A model generated the notes under the pieces. It had not been told where the DNA came from. It made no database searches and saw only the letters and a list, made by a program, of their open reading frames with translations. 64,000 nt of DNA from assembly GCA_921293015.1 (NCBI GenBank), contig OV121084.1, positions 50,565,864 through 50,629,863 on the forward strand, in the 5' to 3' direction. Below are positions 1 through 12,424 of this stretch, one piece after another; the first letter of the stretch is position 1; each line of letters opens with the position of its first letter. A program made the position numbers and the translations under genes. The stretch is from Phorcus lineatus. Taxonomy: Eukaryota > Mollusca > Gastropoda > Trochida > Trochidae.

Positions 1-2089
1 TTATATAATCCTACATGTAAGATTATATCCTAAGTTTTAGTCTTATGTGCTTGAGTATCTTGTTGCAGTCGACTAGGTCTCAATATATGTCAAAACGTAG
101 TCACAGATCAAATCATACTATCTTCAGTTATACAACTTCCCGACCTTTTTGGACCACGTCCACTCTTAAACGTAAGGTCTGCAAAGTATCGTTTGTCATT
201 TGTTGTTCTAAATGTTCTTTCAATTTACTCGCGAGTTTGTAAAGACCCATCTGAGACCGAATTGCAACCATTTCATGACTGTCCTTATGATGTAAACTAA
301 TCAGTGAGATGATAAGTAATAAGGTCAACCAATATGACACTGTCACTGTTTTCTTCCAACAAACTCTATGGTCTTGTTCATATCAAATACCTTTTCTACT
401 TACTTATTGAAGTAGGACTCGTTTAAATTCATGAAGATTATTAATACTCAAGGAAGTGTCTCGTATGACTTTTACAAAAAAAAGTGAAATTTTTTATTGC
501 TCGAGCTTGAGCGAGGGTTATATTCAAATTCCCATGAGTTTCGTAAAATTCCTATAACGAAGTTCTGAGTGTAATAAATTCTTTATTAACGATTTTATTC
601 AGTCTAAATTGCATTGAAGCATTCAGAAAATGGTCTGCCTCCCGTACAAAGACACTGCTTATCGCTGAACGTAATCCTTACAGGATAACAGCTCAGGACC
701 AGATGGGGAAAAATCAATTGTCATGGAGGACATATATTGCGAAGAGTTTGTGAAAGATGGAAGGGCAACTACATTGCCTTCAACAGACATCTTCACCCTG
801 GACACAAGGAACATTTTATTCTTACGTAGAACATTCAATTACACAACAATCACAATGTTTATAAAACAAATGATATCATTTCGAATTTAGCCATCAATCC
901 AACACATCCTGAACTTTATTTTCTTGTACAGGGTCGTTTGATTAGAATGTCATACTATGGAATTTATGCAAGGGTCAAACAAAACCATAACCTTGTTCAG
1001 CTCATGTGTTACAATACTGTTAGGAAACTTATTTTTTTATTAATCGAACCTTTTTCTATATATTTTCGGAGGGTCGTTCCAAACTACAACTTTCCTTTGA
1101 AGGGCCATATGAAGAACCTATTGATATGGTGTGTTATGATAAGTGTGTGTATGTTTACAAGCTTTAAAGGATGCAACATCATGGTCGTTGAAGGGAAATT
1201 TGACAAATCGTACGAGCTGCCTTGTAAAGTTCCTTCAAAGTTGGGCTTTCAAATGACAATTGTTCCAACATAAATGACATTTCCAAGCTTGGATGGTCTC
1301 GGAAAGACCGACAAGAAAATCAAGATGATTTATTCACACATACTTTCGACCATAAGGTTTCATCGACTGACGTTGAGTCCAAGGATTCTTGTAGATATCC
1401 TAATACGAGTGTAACGTATGTTGGCGCAATTTTTGTGTCCATGGCTGTCCCCTTTGTCTATAAAACGTTTCATTAAAAAGGAAATCATTATTTGAAAGAA
1501 TATATTTCACACTTTCTATCATAGAACTTTGCACGTGAAGTAAATGTATTAAGAAACTGTTTGAGGTATAGGCAACCTATTAGACGATAAATACGTATAT
1601 GCGAGAATATGTATATGAGATAAATATATATGTGTACTATTTTGCAAATATATTAGTATTCAAATTAAAGATGCTTTGTTTCAAAAGATAAAGAAACCTT
1701 TCCTTAACATTTCAAATATTGTAATATATAAAATATATAAATATTGTAAAGGTTTTGAAAAAATTCGCGTTTTCATAATAAATGACAGAGAGACCGTCAA
1801 CGGGTAAACATGTCTGAGTCAGAAAACGAACTAATCATCTGCGAACAAACTGGTATGTAAATTGTAAAACCTACAACATATTTCATATTGCTTGATAACA
1901 GTATACTTTCCTATCCTCTAATTGAAAGCAGGCTCTTTTAATTAATATATTTAACGTAACATTAAAAATATAAATGTTAACTAAAAGGGGATACTTCTAA
2001 AGTGTATTATGAACATTTATCTTTAATATGCAATGAAACAAATTATTCATAGAAGATGTGTTTTCAGGCCACCGAAGTGAGGCAGTTCG
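1..2089. other. Intergenic DNA, nothing recognised
   Basis: AT-rich sequence without a supportable gene. The longest open frame is 111 codons (938-1273, +). It has no recognisable domain and sits in an AT-rich context, so I do not call it a gene. No clear repeat was seen. Confidence 0.6.
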
Positions 2090-2155
2090 CGCACATCCCG
2101 GGGACTTACAACGCACATCCCGGGGACTTGCAACACACATCCCGGGGAGTTACAA
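2090..2155. repeat. Tandem repeat, three 22-bp units
   Basis: Three consecutive 22-bp units start at 2090, 2112 and 2134. They share the core CACATCCCGGGGA followed by a TTACAA- or TTGCAA-like end, and differ at a few positions. The CCCGGG core makes the tract GC-rich against AT-rich surroundings. It looks like a short minisatellite. No spacers separate the units, so it is not CRISPR-like. Confidence 0.9.
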
Positions 2156-2439
2156 TATAACCATTTGATACGATCTTGAAAAGCCTGTTTCAAATATACT
2201 ATTATACGCGAGGTAGGTTGATAATCAAGTTTATTGTTATTTTGGGGTAAATCAGGAAATAAGCCTTGATGCACTCATTGTGTGAAGTTTTAAGAACTGA
2301 TACGAATTGTGTTGGTTCTGATTTTTCTTTTAAATTTCATGTACTGAAACTACAGTATTAAACTTAGGTTCAATGTGTTGAAAATAACGATTCCATTGGC
2401 AATTTTATTTTCACCTATCATGGCATTTTTTGTCTTGGA

Positions 2440-2700
2440 ACGAGCAAAGGATTTGCCTTATTCAGTTCATAAGGCCAGGAAAGTCGCAATTGGCGTATTG
2501 TAAGGTATCTGTCGTCCGAACGACCGTCTTCTTTCTGTTAACCTTTACCTTCTCGACTTCTTTATAATCATTGTCTGAATAGTGGAAAGTTGAAATCCTG
2601 TGTGCAGGTACCTTTGATAATTATAGGACTACGAGTCATTATATGGGGGATGCTGTGGCCCCTAAAAAGGGCATTAATAATATAATAACTTGCGTAAAGA
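2440..2700 (+). repeat. Dispersed repeat B, copy 1 (degenerate)
   Basis: This stretch resembles 13555-13830 in the same order and orientation. Shared landmarks are a CATGGCAT-type start, a phrase ending TTGTGTGCAG(G/T)TACCTT (about 2602 and 13660), and a later GGGATnCTnTnGCCCCTAAAAA-like segment (about 2647 and 13798). The copies are old and diverged. I cannot assign a class from the sequence alone. Confidence 0.5.
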
Positions 2701-5700
2701 CTCCTTAGCCATTAACAATGAATATTGTAAATTTGAGATATTGTGACCCGTTGCCCTTTGGACGTGCAATTCCCTAAAAACGTTGTTCATCCTATTCTCA
2801 ACAACAAAAAGATTGAAATGTTGTATACTGCTAAACGGATTGGAATAATGAATTGCAGATTTTGTAATTTATGGCCCTTAATAACGGATGCAGTGACCAC
2901 GCTCGTACTACAAATTTCAATCGCCTTCAGGACGAAGAAATCTAGAAAGCTAAAATATTGTTTACCGACCCCTTCGCAAATGGGGGATGATGAATCATAA
3001 ATTTGTGATCTTGTAAAATCGAATTCTCCATTTTCGAGCAATTTCAATTCACTTATTATTATATTCATAAATGTCAAGTTTTTACTAAGTAATCTAAACA
3101 ACATCTGATTTAATTTTTCAGGTATGGAATTCAGACAATTTGACCAAAAACATGTTTTATGGCAAAAATACTTGTTCTTTAATCGTTTTGATAACACGGT
3201 ATTATGTGGTTATCGAGCAATTCATCAACTGAATGTGAGATTCAAAATCTTAAGGTTTTTGTTTATCCCAAGTGAACAAATAAGGTATCTGAATCCAATT
3301 ATTAGATAATATTTATGTTAACTTTCTCCCTAAACATCTCCTTCAGGGAAGAATCTCATGGTGCATCTGAATAGACCATGATTATTTTATTTTTGTTCAC
3401 TTAAAGAGGATTCGAAGTGGAACACAACGTCCTTCGCGCATGAAGACCTATTTCAATACTATACTGACAAACTGCTCTACATTTTAGGGGAATTCTCATT
3501 AAACATGAAAATTAGAATTTGGCAAAATATTATCGCTTCGGATATGACTTCCCACAGCTCTTAGTAAACCACTTTCTTAATAATACAATTATGGCATACA
3601 CGATGAGAGAGGTGACGGGATAATGGCTTTTGATAACAGAAAAGAGGTCTTGGTAGTCTAACTGGGCTTAAAGCAAAATAAGGTAATGGAAGATCTAAGG
3701 ACGTTAAATTAAAGGCAGTTGTTTATGCGAGACTGTTTTTTTCAGCACCTTCTTGATGAAAACTAGTCTGTCTTGTTCCATGGTATGATGTTGTTTAGAA
3801 TTTCATGGAATTGTTGCTGACATGGAAAATTGACAACATCCTCAAAGCTCTTTGCACGATATTATCTACGACACAATATATTTACATTGCATAACTGCAT
3901 AATTGCAATTTCCAAAAACTGTTTTGGAGCAAAACCTTTATCGTTTAGTCTCAATATGTTTCGATGCCTTTAATCAATTAGTTCACAAAAAGGTTAATAT
4001 ATGTTGATTGTTTTTATTCATCAGTGTGCAGGAATTGGGATCGGTAAGTTTGAATCGATTTTATTAGTAATTGGGACATTAGATTTTTATGGTGAAATGA
4101 TACGGAACACACACTCACCATATTGTCCTATCATCTGTTTTTAAGTAATCTTTTAAAATTCAGTATAATTCCACCCTTTTCATCAAGGTAATCCAGTATA
4201 CAGAATGTTTAAATCATATGACTTACATATCATTTTCAAACAATCCACATATCAACTGTCAAATTATGTTCAAGCTTCTGTCATGTTCTGATTTTATGGT
4301 TTGTGATAATTAAGAGCTATGGGACGTAGCGATGATTAATTTAAAAAAACTTGACCGAACATTTGACCGAAGTAATTTGAAAACAATACTAATACCAGGT
4401 TCGTTATTGTCAGCTTCATCCTTGAAATTGAAGGAATGACTTCCCTGTCTTTCGTCTTTTGTCGATTTAAGACTTTCTAAAATATCTTAACCTGAATCAG
4501 ATTTTGACATTACTTTTTCCCTACTGATTCAATAATAACAATCTTGGGAATAAGGATGATAAAATTTAATACAGTTTGGTATAATTGCATATTTAGATTC
4601 GAACGGCTTGTATTTGTAGACATTTTGACAGATCATTTTCATTTGTGAATTAAAACAGAGGTTGAAAAATGTCAGGAATAAAGTATGACACTTGTATGAC
4701 GTCTTCATTATAACAGAGGGCTGGGTGAGATTGTCCTGGAAACGGTTTGCGGTTTTTATTGGAATCGAAGAAATAATAATAAGGAAATCAATCAATGTCA
4801 CTACGATTTATGAGGATGGAAATTGCATTCGGGATCTATTTTTGCCATACAAACAGTTGTGCAAGTTGTGGTGCAAGAACAAGGATGCGAAATGCAATAA
4901 CATTTCTTTCATTTAAAACAATAAAAAAAAAAGTTAATCATAACAAAAAGTGACAAGCATTGTTTAATTTGATCCAGACTATACTTCGTAATATTGATGT
5001 ATTTGTTAAATAGAATGTTAAAGTCTGAGATTTAATTTATGGTGTTGTTTAGTTGTTCAAAATTGTTTACACACTGTAGCGTGCTTATGACATTCGTAGT
5101 AAAAAATACTATAATTTACTTGAGAAACACAAAATTAATTTAACAAAACATTCGATTTGGGTTGATTTAATATGAACAATTCCGTTGCTCGATTTCATCT
5201 CAAATGGGTGTCATTCTTTGCCAAATTACATTCCAAGTCAAGCATTCCTGAAAACCCTGAAAAATATCATTTTATTAAATATGGTATTAGCTTGTAGGGT
5301 TCATACTATAAGAAAAGGGGCTTGGTACAATGTAAGTGAATCGTTTTATGAGAATTTAATAACATACATGTATTTTTCTTAATAAAACATATATTTCTTC
5401 TTTCCTCATTTTCTTTCCTCAAAGCTTTACTCTTCGAATATTCATATGGATGTTAACAGTAAATATCCTAATCATGGTGGTAAAGCCCAATTTTGTAATT
5501 AACCAATTTTAAAGTATGGTGATAATAACGTGACAATGTTACTGGTGCAGGGTTCTCTGACACAGGGGTAAAACATATGTCGTTATTGATGATTGTCATT
5601 ATGGGACTGAAAACCAACTTTCACCACAAAACGTGCATAACCTCTTAAAATTTGCAAACGCTGTTAGATAAGAGATAACAGCCATAGAAGAATCGCCATT

Positions 5701-7380
5701 GCTTCTGCATAAATATTGGCAAAGTGGTTTCACAAAATAGTACGGTTCGTAAAGCATTGGACAGGCCAAGAAGAGACGAAACAAAAGTTTTTACGCAATG
5801 CAGTATCCTCTTGCAGTGGGCCAACCACAATGCTATCGGAAAGGCGCATCTGCCTATTTCTTCGAAAAGTTTCCCTTTCCACCAGACGATCGAATGATAA
5901 CAAGAAAAGCCTTTAAAAAGGCTAAGTTGGAGACACCCTTGTTAGGCTAGGAAATACTGCGAAATCATAGGGTACGAATAGGATAGGATTTTCATTACAG
6001 CAAATAGGTAGATTAAGGCCATTAATAGAACAAAAGACCTTCATTTTATCTTTTATTTAGAAAAAGTTATACAATTATTTGTTCATAGCATCAAATAATA
6101 GAATAGTCAGGCAAACTTGCAGTTATAAATAGATCTATACAGTTCTGTTTTAAACAACAGTCAACGATTTATCGCTTGGAAATAGATCTATTTTTAGTCC
6201 AGCACCGCACAGTGTTCGACTCTTTTGCAAATTCATAAATCCATATGTATCACTAATTGTTTCTCAACTCTCAAAGATTGCCAGTACAAGATATATTAAA
6301 TTAAAGTCTAAAGCATAGTTCACTACCTCTATCTTTGTCTGTCACGAAGCGATATCCCACAAATTTACTCGCCTTTATGACTTTTTGCTACTTATCGACT
6401 TGTAGCCGCTAGTTTCTCGCGTGTGCCGTTGTAAAGGAGGGGATTTTACTAACATGGAATAGAGTTTTCTAACCTTTCATGCGACATTTACGCGTTTAAT
6501 ATAGTACACGTGCGGTCATGAAGAATTGTACTGTCTTTTGTATTCTTAAACACCACTGTTCCCTTTAGATTTTGAGATATGCAGAGGCAATCGTTTTCCG
6601 TATTAAAGGTTGCCAATTATTCCGGATTACCCACATGGTCACGTGGTTCTAAATTTGATACAAATGTGTTCATTGGTTTACGATATTGCCGAAATACAAA
6701 GAGGCTAAATATGATTGGTTGAAAGTTCCTTTGAAAATTTCAACTGTAATATAGAGAGAATTTCAGCTGTTAAGATGGTTGGAGGCCGGTGGGGCCTCCG
6801 ACCAATAAGCAGAGTGATTATGTTACGCGTTCACTTCGGATGGTATATAATATTTTACTTCTCAGGCTGCAGCAAGTGCGGCCCAGGACTGTATGTTCAG
6901 GATTTCCCAAAAGACTGCGTTTTTTTCATACTAATAACAAATGGTTTTAGTCGGGTTGAAGAAGTTTCTTCAGTGTTCATAGACAGACCAGAAACTCCAC
7001 TCGTTCACGTTTTCACGCCTGAAAATTTTCATCAGGATTCTTGATGAGAAACAATTAACACAAAGAGAGGCTTAAGTGTGAACTCAGTATTTGAACTTTG
7101 ACATTTCGGTTTACAAAGACGCCAAGAAATGGAATTGTTATCAAATTTAACGGGATAGTAAAGCTTTTTGTCTATGACATTTGAGGGGATCGCAGGACCA
7201 ATCGACGTAGCAATATCACTGGCCACCAATTGACTAAATACCTTATATCGTGGTGTAGTGTATTTCGTGCTTCAGAGAACCCGCGAGCTATGCCAGTTGG
7301 AGCTTACATGCTCATGGTAGGGGCATCCAAGCTAGACAGTTCGACAGATAGAAGCCTCAGGACGTTTGAGTCGTCCTAAA
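2701..7380. other. Intergenic DNA, no confident gene
   Basis: AT-rich interval with scattered short open frames, the longest being 136 codons (2787-3197, -). None carries a domain I recognise. A short exon-like frame at 5753-5950 is listed separately. I see no repeat shared with the rest of the window here. Confidence 0.55.
5753..5950 (+). other. Possible coding fragment or exon, unknown function
   Basis: A 65-codon frame runs from just after a stop (TAA at 5750) to TAG at 5948-5950. The predicted residues are unusually protein-like for this region. A basic stretch (AKKRRNK) is followed by a balanced, low-bias sequence with FFEKFPFPPDD and then a Lys-rich end (RKAFKKAKLE). The first ATG lies well inside the frame. 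A potential 3' splice site (CACAAAATAG) lies just upstream, so this could be a terminal exon or a pseudogene remnant. I do not recognise a family, and overlapping frames on both strands are also open, so chance is possible. Confidence 0.2.
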
Positions 7381-7382
7381 AT

Positions 7383-7565
7383 ATGCTGTCAATCTCTCGC
7401 TATGCCTTTCATTCCGTGTTTTCCCTCATCCTTTCTCCCTGATCTATCCACTATCTAATCAATGATTTTCATTAACGTGTTTCATAACTGAAATATTGTT
7501 GAAAACACGTTACACCAACGGCACTCCCTCACTCACTCAATTGGATTGGCTTTCAAATTTAATAG
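7383..7565 (+). repeat. Dispersed repeat with CTCA-rich tail, copy 1
   Basis: A pyrimidine-rich stretch followed by AACGTGTTTCATAACTGAAA and a tail of CACTCACTCA. A second copy lies 636 bp downstream (8012-8185). From memory, repeats ending in this ATAACTGAAATATTGTT segment plus CTCA repeats are common in gastropod genomes and resemble the 3' end of a LINE or SINE. The class is inferred. Confidence 0.6.
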
Positions 7566-8011
7566 TTATTTGAGTGCAATATTCCAAATGAAACGTCCCA
7601 GGGATGACATTTGAAGACCATCGGAACGGTTATCTTTAACTCACCTTGGATGGGCCATGTCTTAAAGATCTATTGATCTAAGATAATGTATGGTTGCCCA
7701 AAGTTGAGGAAAGTTACCGAGCAAACATCACTAAATCATTGGTGATAAGATAAGTAATTTCCATATTCCAGACACCATCAAATACCTGGGGAATGTACAT
7801 GGACTATGCTGTGTCACAAAGACGGAACTTATTAATCACTTCTTCTCTGCCTTGTAAGATTACCTTTTCTCCCTCGTAATTAATGACGCTTGGCACGTTG
7901 ATTTCCTTCTGTTTCTTAGACTCGCAACCAACAACGAGAGTGTGCATGTAAAGACTGTTAATATCTTTCAATCCATTTCCTTTTCTATCCATCTTCACAT
8001 ACTTAATTTCC

Positions 8012-8185
8012 TGCATTCTATCTCTCACTATGTCTTTCTTTCCGTCTTTTCCCTTATCCTTTCGACCCCTTTCTCTCTGATCTGTCCACTCTCTTTCGGA
8101 TGCTTGTCATCAACGTGTTTAATAACTGAAATATTGTTCAAAACAATTTAACCTCAACTCAGTCACTCACCCTGGAAAACGAACC
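8012..8185 (+). repeat. Dispersed repeat with CTCA-rich tail, copy 2
   Basis: Same order of landmarks as 7383-7565: a CTCTCnCTATG start, a pyrimidine-rich middle, AACGTGTTTAATAACTGAAA, then CAACTCAGTCACTCAC. Copy 1 has a clearer CTCA tail. The two copies are in the same orientation, separated by about 450 bp of unrelated sequence. Confidence 0.6.
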
Positions 8186-8189
8186 ACCG

Positions 8190-9365
8190 ACTCTGCTTTC
8201 AGTCCCCTGTCTCTTTATCGGTTTGTGTAAGTATGCCAATTAAAATGCAAAAAATAAGCTTTTACGCTAAGTTTGTGCGTTGGATAAAATATTACATATG
8301 AAGAAGCACATAATTAATGTGTCTTTTTCTTCTGTATCAATGCTGGCAAGTACAACTGGCAAAGTCAAAGGTATTTTAGAACAGAATTCAAAGCAACTTC
8401 ACTTGGTTGCCCCAAACATCAACAAGAAAAGAGAGACATTTTTGTGTTATCGATGATTTTTTATACACTTACATCATTCAGAAATGCGTGATCCTCTTTG
8501 ACATGTTTTTTTGTGAAACACTATCAACACAGAATGCTTGACAGACCTATTACATGTACCGGGTTTTATTTATTCATTTATGCATACAAAACAAGGTTTG
8601 GTGAAAAAAACATGTAAGTAAACTTTTCTTGAAGATATCATAATAATATTACACAAATTGAAAGTACATATATGCGAATTAGAAAAATCCTTTTTCGTCA
8701 AGGACTAAGACATTATAAGTGAATCCGTCATTGGTTCGTGATGGAATGGACATTTGCAATTGCTTGATCTTCGCAAAATCGAAATGTTGATTATCATCCC
8801 TCATGTAAGAATGCCGATCTCTGATTGGTCCACGTGACCCTAAAATGATATAATGTGAATCTTAAAATTGAAATCGATGCTGAAGTTCTTATAAGATATT
8901 TTCTACAATAAAAAGTATTTTCTACATTCACATGAATAATTATCTATAGCATGTTATGATGGTAATATGCCGATGAATTATTTTTTCTTTTTAATTTAGA
9001 CACATAGGACAAAGTAATTTATTATACGGTTGAGCGTGAAATACCTGAATCTGTCAATGAAGAAAAACGTGTCATCAATCCCTAGTGAAAGACAATATCA
9101 GAACGTAGTGTCACGCACATGACATCGTGCTGTCGCTTAGTCGACGGTCTCTCTCTGCCCTGGAGACGTCTAGATGTAACTGCTTTCCGTTTGCAATTAA
9201 ATATATCAATTAGGTTAACACATTTTTCTTTTCTGCGCTATTCGTATGAAATTTACTGCCTACCAGAATAGATGGGATGATGACGATAGCATATCAAGAA
9301 AAGAAAAATATCATATAGAATTCTTATAGAATATCAATCGATCACCTATTTTATGTTCACCTGTC
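8190..9365. other. Intergenic DNA, nothing recognised
   Basis: AT-rich sequence with no open frame long enough to support and no repeat matched elsewhere in the window. Confidence 0.6.
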
Positions 9366-9369
9366 AATA

Positions 9370-10036
9370 AAAATTATTAATAACCCTTACTAGTCAACAA
9401 GCATAACACTGCACAAGGGTAGTAATTTGAACTAGTTAGAGAAGCGTTGTTTTTAAAAAATGTATCGGCCCTTGTGATATCTATTAGCAGTGTTACGCAA
9501 TGCAGCAAAATATGGAGTTGGAGTGATATTGAGAAAAATATGCTTCTTACCAAATCATAACAAATACAAACTGTTCTAATTATTATCGATGATGGATTAA
9601 GCATATTAATGGCAAACACTTGTTACTTCTGTTGTTCTGATAAGCCTTATCTTGTTAATATTTTTGGGGGTTGATCATGTATATTACTTTGAATATCATA
9701 TGAATAGAATATCAAAATATTAAAATGATTTATCACCTTTACTAGTCACAACAAACATAGAACTGCAAACGGGTAGTAAATTTGAACTGGTTAGAGTAGA
9801 ATGGGTTTTTTTTTTAAAGTTATCGGCACTTGTGCAGTCAGCAGTGTCACGTAGAGCAGCCATGTTAGGAGTTATTTTGGTGAAATTGAGAAAACCAAGC
9901 TTCTTCCCAAATGTTAACAACTACAGACTGCTATAAATATTATCGGCGATGGATATTGCCATGTAAGTGGCAAACACATGTTACATCTATTGTTTGGATA
10001 AACTTTATTAACATTTTCGGGGGTTGATCCTGTATA
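9370..10036. repeat. Tandem duplication of a ~352-bp unit
   Basis: Two adjacent diverged copies, about 9370-9685 and 9720-10036, line up with a shift of 352-353 bp. Shared landmarks are TTACTAGTCA (9387 and 9739), TTGAACT(A/G)GTTAGAG, a T- or A-run then TATCGGC, GATGGAT, GGCAAACAC(A/T)TGTTAC, and GGGGGTTGATC near the end. On the - strand the two units encode short related peptides (SSN..PC/V....TSKG), but frames are short and interrupted. I treat it as a tandem duplication of unknown nature. Confidence 0.8.
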
Positions 10037-11330
10037 AAAGGGATACTAACGAGGCTTCAACATGCAAACATCAAGCTATGTAACCGGACCTATCAGATGT
10101 TTTATAAACTGTTAAACTATATTATGTTTCATTTATTCTTTAGTATGATGTAGCATAGTTTCTACTATAACATAACTCACATTGGTCAATGTTAAATGCA
10201 AAATGTTAAAAAATATCAAAAAAGTACATTTGGATGATAAAACCGTTTGAGAATTCAGAATAAGCCAAATGGTGCGTGCTTCTAACTGTGAAATCGTTAC
10301 ATGCCGAGATATATTACGTGAATGGTATATATGATATTTGCACCTCTATATATTAAAGGGTTTGGTAGCAGAGATAAATTCTGCAATAAGCAGTGTTGGC
10401 TCGTCCGCTAAAATGTCCGATTGAAGAGGTCCCAGGGTGACAAATGCTTACGAGGACGTCATATTAATCAATGTCAGTATTAAAGTCGTGTCGACCAGTA
10501 ATTACTCTTTAATGACAATGTACCCTACGGGTCCTCTTTAATCCTAGATCTTTGACTTTATAAATAATTGACTTTTATGTCCTCTTGGACCAATTGTTCT
10601 TGATAAGATTCCCTGGTAAGCAAAATGTACTCTGGAATAACATCAACCCCGATGGTTTCCAGGTTGATTCTTGAAGTCCACACGAAAAATAGAATTTAAT
10701 GTACAAATAGAATATGAAATTCTTTTTGTTTGCTCTCAAGACGTTGATGTGAAGAATAATAAGGACAAATTGTATTAATAAGCATCTTTTATACTATGAA
10801 AAGTATTTTGTTTTCTATATGAAATTTAAATGATTTAATTCCTTTCCCCACATCAATAACCTATCATCAAAATACAAGTTTATTGCGCTCATGTCATGTC
10901 AATTGGTAGCCCACCAATCATCTTATCTTTATTTTGTCAATAAAAAAATCCATGATTTTGAAAATCGAAGACACTCACATTAATGTTCATCCAGTTGCCC
11001 ATATCAGGCAGGTTTGAACATTTTGATTCCTGTTTCTTAGCTTTAAGCTATACAACTTTAGTACCTTTCATGTCAATGTCAGTTTTCACATTAAAGGTGA
11101 TTTTATTTTTGTTACTGTTAAATCCAAAGACCGATGGTTTATGAAATAATTATATATAAGAATTTTGGGTGAGTGGTTGAGATATTGTTTACAGTCGCTT
11201 GCCGTATATTTCAGCCATTAGCGGCGTGAGATTTATTGAAATGAAAATGATTGCAAAAGCAGAAAAAGAGACAGCACGGAGGCTGTTAAAACAGTAGCAA
11301 AATATCACAAAGTTGTTTAATAGCTGATAT
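10037..11330. other. Intergenic DNA, nothing recognised
   Basis: No open frame of note and no repeat matched to other parts of the window. Confidence 0.6.
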
Positions 11331-11339
11331 ATAAGAATG

Positions 11340-12415
11340 CATTATCTCCCAACAGAGGCAGCTCCTTCATAAATTCCTAATACAACCGCTGTCGTAATAC
11401 GAATGTTTTCCGGTCAAGAAATGTAGAAGCCTGATTGGATTCAATCTAATTTAGTTGTGCAATCAGTGACGCCGTTTCAAAAACTGCCATTAAAAACACG
11501 GCAGTAATTTCCGTATAATTCGGGAAAGCTAGATTTTATTCGAATGGACACTTTGCACTTTGAATCTTTTTTACGGAACGAATTCGCGACTGCATCACTC
11601 CATAGGCCTTTGTCACAACAAATATGTTATCCATGCACGCGGTGTTTTCATTGGCTTAAAGGCACTAATGCACGCTTTTACGGTTTAAATTGGCTATTTT
11701 AAGGTTTAAGAGGACTTACGCAATCACTTAAGCTTTCTATAGATGCAATGAAATACTTAAAATTCTTTACAATTGACCTGCAATCAACAATGAAAAAATT
11801 TAGACAGCCGCTGTCGGCTTGGACATATAACAAATCTAAGGTTAGCTGTGCACAAAACGGATAAATTATAGACAGTTGAAAGCGGCTGAACTATTATTAT
11901 GTGCAGCTGTTGAATTTACCTAAACTCTGAACTGAGAACAAAGAAAGAATTATGTTTTATGAAAGCAATGTTGTAAATAAACCGATTTAATAACACAGCA
12001 TTAGCATTGCTATTAGATTGACCAAAGCGGCTGCCGTTTCCGCTTTTTTGGTTATAAGCAAAATCTTAATATTTCCGATATCGTAGTTCATGCGGATTTA
12101 TTGTAACGTAACATTAAATACTTCCGGTCTTTAAAATCGACTTTACTACCTGAATACGTAAATATTCGTTAAATAACTTACGAGGTAGTTTACTTGAGGG
12201 AGGATAGTGAGTAATATCGAGAGGTATGCAGTATCTGTGCATTCGTTGTGTTAAAGAAATATTGGTGTGCACTAGTGCGTTTAAATATCGCAAAATAGTT
12301 TCTGTTGCAATGTTTTGCCGCTAGGGGAACCTACCGGAAGCCCGAGAAGATCTTGTGTTAAAAAAGAGGTTAGTAGAGGAATTAATTACGAAACTACCTC
12401 TGTGGAGAGAGAATG
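11340..12415 (-). mobile_element. Mutator-like MITE (family A), copy 1, split by a nested element
   Basis: The termini are an imperfect inverted repeat. The left end reads CATTATCTCCCAACAGAGGC and the right end, read inward, CATTCTCTCTCCACAGAGGT, each followed by a matching AATTCCT stretch. The flanks carry an 8-of-9 target duplication, ATAAGAATG (11331-11339) and ATAAGAATT (12416-12424). The total is 1076 bp. Removing the inner TTAA element at 11660-12280 plus one TTAA leaves about 451 bp, close to the intact copy at 39472-39911 (440 bp). This copy is inverted relative to that one: GCGACTGCATCA at about 11590 matches the complement of the segment near 39667. Assignment to Mutator/MULE is inferred from the 9-bp duplication. 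No transposase is encoded. Confidence 0.85.
11660..12280 (+). mobile_element. TTAA-flanked MITE (family T), copy 1, nested
   Basis: A 621-bp element between TTAA (11656-11659) and TTAA (12281-12284). Terminal inverted repeats are AGGCACTAATGCAC on the left and ACGCACTAGTGCAC read inward on the right. A same-strand copy lies at 52322-52943 and looks over 90% identical by eye. TTAA duplications are known for piggyBac and Kolobok superfamilies. Which one applies cannot be decided from a non-coding element, although an AGG terminus fits Kolobok better than the CCC/CCY of piggyBac. It inserted into family A copy 1. Confidence 0.88.
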
Positions 12416-12424
12416 ATAAGAATT

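Noticed and set aside
2090-2155. CRISPR-like array
   Set aside because: Units abut without spacers, only three copies, and the genome is eukaryotic.
2787-3197. 136-codon - strand open frame
   Set aside because: AT-rich residue bias, no recognisable domain, overlapped by equally open frames on the other strand.
6715-7044. Frame with CSKCGPGLYV, faintly like a TNF-receptor cysteine repeat
   Set aside because: Only one short match, no further cysteine spacing, and no signal or exon structure around it.
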